Below, one piece after another: positions 39,001 through 51,000 of a stretch of 64,000 nt of DNA. The stretch covers positions 19,174,931 through 19,238,930 of the forward strand of contig CAIIXF020000003.1 of the NCBI GenBank assembly GCA_903813345.2. Direction: 5' to 3'. How positions within the stretch are numbered: position 1 is the stretch's first letter; every line of letters begins with the position of its first letter. This stretch comes from Owenia fusiformis. Lineage: Eukaryota > Annelida > Polychaeta > Sabellida > Oweniidae. The translations under genes and the position numbers were made by a program. A model generated the notes under the pieces. It saw only the letters and a list, made by a program, of their open reading frames with translations, was not told the DNA's origin and made no database searches.

Positions 39001-42000
39001 GTGGCTAAAAGCACAAAGATAAATAATGAGAAAAGAGTGTTACAGGCCAATGTATTGTTGTGGCTAGAAGCACAAAGATGAATAATGAGAAAAGAGTGTT
39101 ACAGACCAATGTATTGGTGTGGCTAGAAGCACAAAGACAAATAATGAGGAATGTTATAATGTTGAAGTAACTCCTCTATGTTCACCCAAATTGGAGTGGC
39201 TAAAAGCACAAAGATAAATAATGAGAAAAGAGTATTACAGGCCAATGTATTGGTGTGGCTAGAAGTACAAAGACAAATAATGAGGAGGGTTATAATGTTG
39301 AAGTAACTCCTCTATGTTCACCCAAATTGGAGTGGCTAAAAGCTCAAAGATGAATAATGAGAAAAGAGTATTACAGGCCAATGTATTGGCTAGAAGCACA
39401 AAGATTAATAATGGGAAAAGAGTGTTACAGGCCAATGTATAGGTGTGGCTAGAACCACAAAGATAAATAATGGGAAAAGAGTATTACAAGCCAATGATGC
39501 ACAAAGACAAAAAATGGGAAAAGAGTATTACAGACCAGCTTAATGAACTGGAACTGATAAATGGCTAAATGGGATACATGGGATAAAGATGATAAAGATA
39601 ATTCAAAATAAGTATTGGGCTTGGATCTGGTTTTAAGCTTCTGTGTTTATCAAAGACCCAGATATTTACAAGTTGATTTTACGAACAGAAGGCCGCAAAA
39701 ACACTCTTGAAGAGTTAGTAGTTACCCTCACAAAACTCATTTTTGAAATCAAATGAAAAGCCAAAAATTATTCATCTCTATGATTCATGCAACAACACGC
39801 TTGCTTCTGTCTAATGCTATTCTGTTTGTCCATTTCTTGCATTCATAATTAATTTAGGCTTTAACCATTAACTTTATTGCTTGTCCATTCCTCTGTGTTT
39901 AGCAGTTGACACTGCTACCATGACAACTTGACATTCCTTCCATAAGAATATATTATAGAAGCCAATAATATATAACAGAAACACAGGTGATTCTGAATGA
40001 AGCCTACTGCTACCTTCCCGATTTTTGGCACATTTTGTAGGAGTAGATCTTAGATGTTCAGTTCACACAGGATTGTTTATTCTGATGATTACAGGATCAG
40101 ACAACAGCCAGCTTTTTACAATACTACAAATGTTTTACAGAATCGTGTTATTTTCATTAAGTTGAACTTAACAAGATCTATCAATCTTTATGTATTTCTG
40201 ATTCTCACATATAAGCTTAAAAATCAAATTATTACCAATTAACTGAAATCAGACCTGTTGGACATTTTTTTAGAATAAAGCCAGGATATGGAATATTGTT
40301 GGCACCCCCAATCCGCAACATCATCTTGCTGTACAGTACTGTTTTTGAAAACAGCGCTGAACAGTACTGTTTTTGAAAACAGCGCTGAACAGTACTGTTT
40401 TTGAAAACAGCGCTGTACAGTACTGTTTTTGAAAACAGCGATGTACAGTACTGTTTTTGAAAACAGCGTTGTACAGTACTGTTTTAACAGTGCTGTACAG
40501 TACTGTTTTTGAAAACAGCGATGTACAGTACTGTTTTTGAAAACAGCGATGTACAGTACTGTTTTTGAAAACAGCGATGTCCAGTACTTTTTTCAGCGAT
40601 GTACAGTACTGTTTTTTCAGCGCTGCCCAGCACTGTTTCATAAACAGTGCTGTTTGATGCTGTTTGAGACTGGCAGTGTACAATGAAATTTTCACCTGTA
40701 TACCTTGTTTCACCTTTATCAAGGAAGCAGTGTGGTAAATATATATTTAGATTGATTTTTTTAATTCAGCCTTAAGATTTTGAAGGTAATAAATCATAAG
40801 CTTTTACGAGCTCGAGTCAATGAAACTTAATCTAACAACGTTAGTAATGTAAAAGGTTCAAGATAAAATACAAGATTATTCTTTCTACTCTAATTTCTCT
40901 TCCCTAATTTCAGATTTACAAACCGTATTCTCTCTAATAAGCGCACATTTTCAATGAGCGCACGTGTGACTTTTATGTTAAATATGGTATCAAGAAAACT
41001 TGAAGTTTAATGCATTAGTTTCAATAAATTAAACAACAATACAATGTATATTGATTGATGATTATATTTAGTGCAGAGAAAGAAATAAGTGATACTAACT
41101 GAAAAGATTATTGGCGATATTTTTTCCAAATGTTTTATATGTGCACTTATTGGAATCTCTCAATATTTTAAGTTTCAATTTGAAAATGGCATTGTGCGTT
41201 CATTAGAGAGAATACAATAAAAGACCGCTAAGATTTATTGAACAAAAAAATTGTACCCATTTGTATTAGTCAGAAACTAGTAATGCATTGCAGATTCAGA
41301 GTAACATTTTTTTTAAATATATGCTCCAAGAAGAAAAAACATCACTGCTAAATGAGAAAAGGGTAATATAATACATAATATATATATCAATTACATTTGG
41401 GTGTGTAAACTGCAACCAGACTCCTATTGTTGTAATAACAAATTTTGACCACTAAGTGCCTGAGTCACTCAGATTACATTACATTTGAATGCCCTATCAA
41501 AGCAATTTCTTATAATAAAAGAGCCCTAGCAAGTTTTTGCCAAGGAGGGTTCTCTTTTCAAAAATTTCCAGGGGGTTCCCATTTGACAACTTTTGCCCAA
41601 AATCACTTGAAAAGTACTAAGAATGATGAAAAACTTCATTATTTTGAAACAAATTTTTGGCAAAGGGGTGGGGGTAATTCAACCCCCCCCCCCCACCTCT
41701 GGCTACAGGCCTGATCTAACATCTAACATGAATTCCATATTCCTGTCATTCTAAATGAACTAAATAAGGTAAATTGACAGCACTGACAGTATGAGTAGAT
41801 ATCTAATGGGTTATCTAATGGATATTTAATATTACCTGTTAAAGGCAATAATAGAACTACATAAACATGTAATCTTCCACTATAATTGCCCAACGCATAA
41901 GAAAATATCAAATAAATCAATCACGTAACAAAAATAATCTTCTTGGAACTATATAAATAATACATCACACAAAGAACACTTACTTTATTAACTGTGACTG

Positions 42001-45000
42001 AGGCGAGCTTCACAGTGAATTCCAAATTGACTCCTTTAATCCGGAAATGTGCAGCTACTAATTAAATGCCAGTCAATACCTAATCCTTTTCTAGATGTGT
42101 CCAAATGTAGAATAATCGCCACAATTTTTATTAAGTCTCATTTAAGAGGGTTGTATACTATCATGTGTAAAAATGCACCTTTATAATTTTTTAGGTTTGC
42201 ATTCCAACAAATTGATTATAATCAGTCTAAATATAACAGACTTAAAATCTGTGATATAATTAATTGATCTAACAATATTAAATCAAAAATATGCAATTTT
42301 GAATTAAATCCTCTTTGAAACTAACATTTTGAATAAGATTCCCCGTTCTAACTTGTGCATGATACAGATCGAATAATGCGATCAAATAAGGCTTCACACT
42401 TGTTTTGTGCACGACGTAGGTGTGCCAATCATTGGTGATGAGGTGTGACGTGAGCCTATGAGTATGTATGATGTGTCATACATATCATAGTGTCATCTTA
42501 TTAATTTAAGTAGATTATGTCTCATGTTTAAAGGCATCTAACAAAAATAATTACTCGTAATATGAGAAGCATAATTACTAGATAAAGTACTTAATATTAA
42601 TAAGATGACACCACCAATAAGCCAATCAAAAGTTGAGAAAGGGTCCGAGACAGAACAACGAAACACGTGCCACATGTTTCTGTGACAAATGTTCACCGTT
42701 TCCTCATATTACCAAATGTCTTGCCATTTCTAACAGTAAAGTGTCGCAATTAAACATATACAACCCAGCCTTTAAGTAGGTTCACATTAGGTGAATACTG
42801 TAACTAGGATAAAGCTCACTTTTAGATTCACTTTAGGTCTTTTCCTAAATAATAAAATCCCATTGACAGATTCTCTTTAGTAGTTGTTAAAATATGCTAC
42901 TTACCATGATACAACAAAGTAGTTACCATTTTCACCACCAGGTGGCTGATTCGGGGTAAATAACATGGCGGGGTATAAGAAATTCTTACATCTTCATCCT
43001 TATTCCTATTTTATTAAAATGTATGCATATGGCAATATTCATCAACCAGTAGACCACATAAATCATTTAGAATCTATAGTTCTATACATGTACAGGGAGT
43101 CTCACTTATAGATTTTTCAAATTCTTTCCAAGTCGACGTCGAAACACCTACAGTGTAGCGGGTGAAATTGAAACTAATTTTTCTGGCTACTCGAGTCGAT
43201 AAAATCTCTGATAGTGTGAGTCTTTTTATGAAAACGTACCTTACAGAAATCACTTGACGATTAATAGAAAGCATTAAAAGTTGAATCCAAAGCGTAATCT
43301 GAAATAAAAGTGAAAAAACATTGCGCAGACGTTAGAGAACAAACTTCCAGTTTAATAGAAAATGGCGGTAACGAAGACGATGGAGAATTAGAGGATTTAC
43401 TTTTGCCATTATCGATCGATATAAGGTATGTGCACAAATTCTAGTTGCATATATGGAAAATAGATACATTTTTAAAGGCTATAACATATTCAAAGCTTTC
43501 ATTTTACGATAGGCCCAGGATCACTAGATACGACTCAGCAGTCCATGCTGCTGCTTTAAGTAAAAAATCCAGACTTTTTTGTTTGATAATGTCCTGGTCA
43601 TCTTAATTTAAAAATATATGATATATAGATTATGGGGCCATGTGATCTAGGATTGACTGCGGATGGGAGAGAAGGTCATTATGAAACACCCTGTACACTC
43701 TATTCTAATGTTATTTTAGGCCTCAGGAATAAAACCACTTTAGGTTTGCCAATATAATACTGTGATTGCCATCAGTGAAGTTCTAAGAAGTTTATCATCC
43801 ATCCTACAAGCTATATTCAATTATATCTCTTCCCACTAAAGACCATTATAGATTTCCTGGAAAGGGAAAGTGTCCAATTATCAAAAGTTGTGGAAAAAAG
43901 AAATTAATTTTCTCATGGTTTGCCCCCTCATGTAATGAAATTCTAAAAAGTTCATTAGTCTTTCACTTCCATATTGAAAAAAAATGAACACCTTTCGCTG
44001 GCAGTTGGGGTAGGGATGATGAACTATAAAATTGGTTACTTTAGAACTTACTTCTGTGCTCAAGGTTTTGGATAATGGGCATATCCCCTGTTAAATACGG
44101 TATCTTGTTTTTGAAGCTCTGACACTCAGTAAAATATCTATATTTCCCTCAGGATATACCTCATATCCAAAACCTCCCAAAACATATCTCGCATGTACTA
44201 TATACCATTGAAACAAAATAACAGTATAAAACTCTATGAGTAATATATGCCAGATCCAGATGGAATTGTTCTGTAATGTATTTTCACATACTCAACTTGC
44301 GGATTTAACACAAGAACTTTCAAAACAAATGTTGATATGTGGTAGAAATCAAGCATTTTCAACATCTGGAGTCTGTTACAATGTATGTGTTTTCCTAAGT
44401 TATAAACCAACCAGGGGTCCAGCCATTAAATATTTGGGGACCAACACAAACTCCTGTGGCAGTGCATATTACTGCTGAGGGCCAAGTACAGGGGTGCATC
44501 TGGGAACTAACAAGGGGAGCCCAAATTTCAAATCTTTCCGCCCTTAGGCAGAAAAAATTTTAGGCCCCTAAAACCAATTTTTGAAAATTCAAGGCCCTTT
44601 CTTGAAAATTTGGCTTAAAATCATAAATAAGACCCAAAATAGCCCAGTGCCCAAAAAGGCCCAATTTTTTCCTGAGCTCATCTTGGGGGGGGGGGGGGGG
44701 TATCCCTCTTATCCGCCAGTGAAGCATTAGTTCCAGCTTCCATAGAAACATGAATAAATCAAATGACATCATTGAAAAATCTGTTTAACTTGATAGGTTG
44801 CATTGTATGTTTTGATTGTATTTTACTGAAACATTATTTGACAGGACATTTTAAAAACAATACAAAGATGTAACACGTTGTTACAGTTGTAAAAGGCTGA
44901 TGCTTTTTTTGGTGAAATAACTAGAAACCTGATCTGTTATTTAATATAATCATGAGTGAAAATAACCTCCAAAGGGAATGGCATGGATGATTCATTGAGG

Positions 45001-48000
45001 TGCATGAAATAATAACTAACAAAAATCACTCTTCAAATATTTTGTTCCAGGGAGTCTGACACTTAAATGTTTGGCCAAAATATTTAATGATTCACCCCAG
45101 CTAGAATCCTACAAACAACAACAGAGAAACTGTACACCATTGTTGAAAGAATAACATAAGTTTATTCAACAATAATGTTGAGTTCTGGGAGGTTTTGGAC
45201 ATTGGGTTTTTCAAAAGGATAATCTATATCTCTCTTGGGACTTATAGGAACCAAGGAGAGATATAGACATTTCCTGTGGGATAAACTTTATATCTAAAAC
45301 CATCTTTCAATGTTTCTCATACTTGAAGGATCCAGAAAATGGCTTTATTGCATATTGTTTACTCCACTTGTTTATTTCTGTTCATTAATTTTAATCATTT
45401 TTAAAAATGAAGAATTGGTTAAGCTGACCTGACAAAACAAGAGAAAAAGAAAGAATGAATCAAAAAAACTTGCAGATGCATACCAACATAATTAAACAGT
45501 TTCCTTCACCAGATGTGGGAATCTTGTCTATAGTGCTGTCCCCAGCTCCGATTTCGGTGATCGGCTAGTATAAAAGGTTTGAGGGTATCATTTTGTTCCA
45601 GACACTCGCTAGAGTAAATTATCCTAACTTGAGTAAAAATGTGTGGTAAGTAAATTCGCTATGGGCAGTTAAAGAGGCGCCATCTATTCATTTTCAAACA
45701 GGGGGTAGGGGTATAAAATAATTTTTAACACATTTTAATAGTAAAATGACATTGAAATACTAATAAAATCTTATCAAAAACATTATTTACGATCAGTATG
45801 AATTTTCTTGTGTGGATAAGGGTGAAAATAAGGGCATATCTTGAAATTCACTACAGGGGCGCCACCTATTTTCGTACTTCTACCACGTGTAATAACTTAT
45901 TTAAGATTCGTTAAGGTACGAAATGTACTGAAAAAAATCATACTAAAGGACATATATATGTTCATACCACATACTTAAAATTGGATAAATAGCTTTTGTA
46001 CCGGGGGAGAAAAAAATTCTTGAAATTTAAAATTGTGGCATCATGCAGGATAGGGGTGACCATATCTCACATGATTAACTTCCAAAATATGGAGCATATG
46101 TATCTCAAATGTACTCAAAATGGTGTATGTACTCTTGCTTTGTCATAATATTACTAATAAGAAGTAGAAAAATGATTGTACAATTTCAAAAAATATTAAT
46201 TCTCATTTTGGCTTCTGACGTCCCAGGGGTGACCATATCTCACCTTAATAACTTCCAAAATATGGAGCATATGTATCTCAAATGTGCTCAAAATGGTGTA
46301 TGCACTCTTGCTTTGTCATAATATTACTAATAAGAAGTAAAAAAAAATGATTGTACATTTTAAAGAATATTAATTCTCATTTTGGCTTCTGACGTTCCAG
46401 GGGTGACCATATCTCACCTTAATAACTTCCAAAATATTGAGCATTTGTATCTAAAATATGCACAAAATGGTGTATATAGTCTTGTCTTGTCATAATATTA
46501 CTAATAAGATGTAGGAAAATGATTGCTCATTTTTAAAAATATTAATTCTCATTTTGGCTTCTGATGTCCCAGGGGTGACCATATCTCACCTTAATAACTT
46601 CCTAAATATGGAGCATATGTATCTCAAATGTACTCAAAATGGTGTATGTACTCTTGCTTTGTCATAATATTATACTAATAAGAAGTAAAAAATGATTATA
46701 CATTTAAAAAATTTTAATTTTAGCTTCCCTGAATAACTTCTAAAATTATGTAACATATACAACTCAAATATACCAAAAATGGGGCATATAGTCTTGCTTT
46801 GTCATAATGCTATTCATGAGATGTAAAAAAATTAGTATACTTTTTTTTAATTGAAATTTTCATTTTAGCTTCTGAATCTGACATCCCAGGGGCAATTATA
46901 TCTCACTTTGATATAACTCTCACGATATGCAACATATGCATCTCAAATGCGTGCCCAAAATGGTATAAATAGTCTTGTTTTGTCATATTTATTGGATTCA
47001 TGATATCAGAAGTTCAGAATTTATGGATTTGACTGTCTCCCCTGAAGGATGCAGCTACATATAGCCAAGAGACAATAAGATCTACTTTCAAATATTTGCA
47101 TCTTCTCCCCAAACACTCCTTATATTACAGGAACAATGGACGATACATGTAAGTCTTTTGCATGCCTTGGATGCAACATCTTTTGTATACTGGTAGCCTA
47201 TCAGCAGTATGAGTAGCCTAGCCTCATTTACAAGAATTGGCCCCTTAACTCCAAATCTGACCCGAAATTTTGAAAACATCCTGAAAAATGAGGCCTAAAA
47301 GGCGCATTTATGCCCAAACATACAACAAACTGTCCCACTGCTAAATTACAAGGGCGATAAGTCACTTCTAATCCTGATTGACATTCTCTAGTTTGCATGG
47401 TTTGTCATGATGTGCTATATTGTTATTGCCCAATCTCAACAATTGTATTCACTGTATGGCCTACCGTGCCAAGAATAATGCAATTGTTCCAAAAGCTAAT
47501 CTCTTCTTTGGGACCCTAGAAGTGTGGGACATCACAATCATAGTTTAATATTTCATTACAATCAATGTATGTTGTATGACAAACATGCAAACTAGAGAAT
47601 GTTAATGTGGCTAGAAAGATTTATCATTACAAAGAGCTCCTTTTCCCATATTTTACATACTCAAAATCCCTTAATTCAGTGTATAATCCAAGGTGCATAT
47701 ATTGCAGGCCACATGATAACATATTAACACCTTACATTAGCAGTTGCCATTACTTCATAAATGGAGAAAAGTACTCCCACTATTGACAGGCTAAAAGGAT
47801 TCCTGTATGGATTACAAAAGATGTTGGGTCCAATGTATGCAAGGGAATAATCTCATCCATTGTACAGTAAAACCTGTCTAATCCGAACACCCACGGGACC
47901 AGCCAAAAGCGTTCAAATTGGCAGGTGTTCAAATTTCGAGGATTTTGTTGGTCGGGGGGGGGGGGGGATTTTCATTGTTCAGTCCACTATATTGAAAACT

Positions 48001-51000
48001 TAATACTAAGTCAGAAAACAATAAATGTTGTTGATGAGTTAATTCTTCAATAGGCATATAGCCTATATGCTATGTTTTATTTATATTTTGAACAATATCA
48101 TCGTTTCAGTAAAAATAACTCTTATGTTTTGGCAAAAACTTTGTAATACACTGTAAAAGTATATGACAGTCTCGTATGAAATCTTATGCTTATCAAATGA
48201 CTTATCTCATATTATGGTAATATAGCACTGCTTTACTTTTGCTTGAAAAAGTCCTTCATTGTTGTTTGTTTCTTGGCACTTTTAGCATTAGCAATATTTG
48301 AGTAGATATCCTCTTCAAGTAAAAATAATTTTTCATGAGTGTTCATTCGAGATGATGTATAATCCTTCAAAATATCAAGGGCATTCAGTATGTCAGATGT
48401 ATGCCTTTTAGGAGACATTTTAGTGATAGGATATTACAAAGTTGAATTTTTTTCTCTTTCTTGTGATATAATCTTGTCTGCAAATGTTGTCTGTGTTGTC
48501 CTTGTGATTATAAAACATTTGCTGATTGAATCTTAGCTATCATAACAGACCCATGGGATATAAAACAGTTAAGACCTGTTCATAATCCAAATCAAAAACA
48601 TCCAGTTAATTTACAATAAGGATAAACCAATTATCTCCCAGATTCTCACCTTTCTCTTAATCCAAATCAAAAACATTCAGTTCTTTTCTAAATCTTGTCT
48701 GCAAATGTCGTCTATGTTGTCCTTGTGATTATAAAACATTTGCTGATTGAATCTTAGCTATCATAACAGACCCATGGGATATAAAACAGTCAAGACCTGT
48801 TCATAATCCAAATCAAAAACATTCAGTTAATTTACAATAAGGATAAACCAATTAACTCCTATATTCACACCTTTCCAAAACATCCTGTTGTTTTCCACAA
48901 ATTAGGGATGTCACTGAGACTAAATATGTTAGTTAGGACAATATTGGTTCTTTGATTACATTGTATATGTAAAGATAAATAACAACTATAACATTGACTC
49001 AATATTTGGCTATAATTGAAATGTCCAGACATTTGATTTCTGATAAAAATGTTCAGATTAGACAGGTCACTTTTTCAAATCTGGTTGTTCACTGTTCAAA
49101 TTAGGAGGTGTTCAGATTTCAAGGTTTTTTTAACATGGGAGTCAATGGGAGGAAAAAATGGGACCGAAAAAAAGTGTTCAAATTGGAAGGTGTTTGGATT
49201 AGCCAGGTGTTCAGATATACAGGTTTTACTGTACTTGTAAAGGGTTTTGGGGAGCAGATGCAAATATTTGAAAACAGATATTATTTGCCCTGAATTATAT
49301 GTAGCTGTAGAGGAGACAGTCAAAATCCATTGATTCTGAACTGTTGATTTCATGATTCTCAATAAATATGACAAAACAAGACCATTTTGAGCACACATTT
49401 GAGATGCATATGTTGCATATTGTGAGAGTTATCAAGGTGAGATAGCCCCTGGGACACCAGAGGCTAAAATTAAAATTTAAAAAAAAATGCAATCATTTTT
49501 CTACATTTCATTAGTAATATGAAAAAGACAGGACTTTTCTGAGAATATTTGAGGATTATATGTTACGTATCTTAGAAGTTATTATTATTATTATATGGTG
49601 CGATATGATTACCCAGGAACGTAAGAAGCTAAAATTAAAAATTTTGAAATGTATAATCATTTTTTTCTACTTCTTATTAGTAATATTATGACAAAGCAAG
49701 AGTGCATACACCTTTTTGAGTACATTTGAGATACATATGCTCCATATTTTGGAAGTTATTAAGGTGAGATATGGTCGACCCTGGGATGTCAGAAGCCAAA
49801 ATGAGAATCAAAATTATTTTAAATGTACAATTATTTTTTTACTTCTTATTAGTAATATTGTAATATTATGACAAAGCAAGAGTACATTCACCATTTTGAG
49901 CACATGTGAGATATATGCTCCATATTTTGGAAGTTATTATATTAAGGTGAGATATGGTCACCCCTGGGACGTCAGAAGCCAAAATGAGAATTAATATTAT
50001 TTTAAATGTACAATCATTTTTTTTACTTCTTATTAGTAATATTATGACAAAGCAAGAGTACATACACCATTTTGAGCACATTTGAGATACATATGCTCCA
50101 TATTTTGGAAGTTATTAAGGTGAGATATGGTCACCCCTAGGACGTCAGAAGCCAAAATGAGAATCAATATTTTTAAAAATGTACAATCATTTTTCTACTT
50201 CTTATTAGTAATATTATGACAAATCAAGAGTACATACACCATTTTGAGTACATTTGAGATACATATGCTCCATATTTTGGAAGTTATTAAGGTGAGATAT
50301 GGTCACGCCTGGGACGTCAGAAACCAGAATAAGAATCAATATTTTTTAAAATGTACAATCATTTTTCTACTTCTTATTAGTAATATTATGACAAAGCAAG
50401 AGTATATACACCATTTTGAGTACATTTGAGATACATATGCTCCATATTTTGGAAGTTATTAAGGTGAGATATGGTCACCCCTGGGACGTCAGAAGCCAAA
50501 ATGAGAATTAATATTTTTTAAAATGTACAATCATTTTTCTACTTCTTATTAGTAATATTATGACAAAGCAAGAGTACATACACCATTTTGAGAACATTTG
50601 AGATACATATGCTCCATATTTTGGAAGTTAATAATGTGAGATATGGTCACCCCTATCCTGCATGATGCCACAATTTTAAATTTCAATAATTTTTTTCTCC
50701 GCCAGTACAAAAGCTATTGATCCAATTTTAAGTATGTGATATGAACATATATATGTCCTTTAGAATGAATTTTTTCAGTACATTTCGTACCTTAACGAAT
50801 CTAAAATAAGTTATTATACGTGGTAGAAGTATGAAAATAGGTGGCGCCCCTGTAGTGAATTTCAAGATATGCCCTTATTTTCACCCTAATCCACACAAGA
50901 AAATTCATACTGATTGTAAATAATGTTTTTGATAAGATTTTATTAGTATTTCAATGTCATTTTACTATTAAAATGTGTTAAAAATTATTTTATACCCCTA

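Larger units (their letters stand above)
39521..45534. other. Cyclase intron 1, right part
   Basis: No cyclase exon recognised. Contains a palindromic 27-bp array (40329-40640), a G-rich foldback MITE (41521-41713), a hairpin element (43096-43222), an orphan exon-like segment (43297-43425) and a G/C-run element (44485-44722). The rest is AT-rich without visible structure. Confidence 0.5.

Noticed and set aside
40321-40722. 133-codon minus-strand frame of repeated CFQKQYCT peptides
   Set aside because: 27-bp palindromic repeat explains the open frame.
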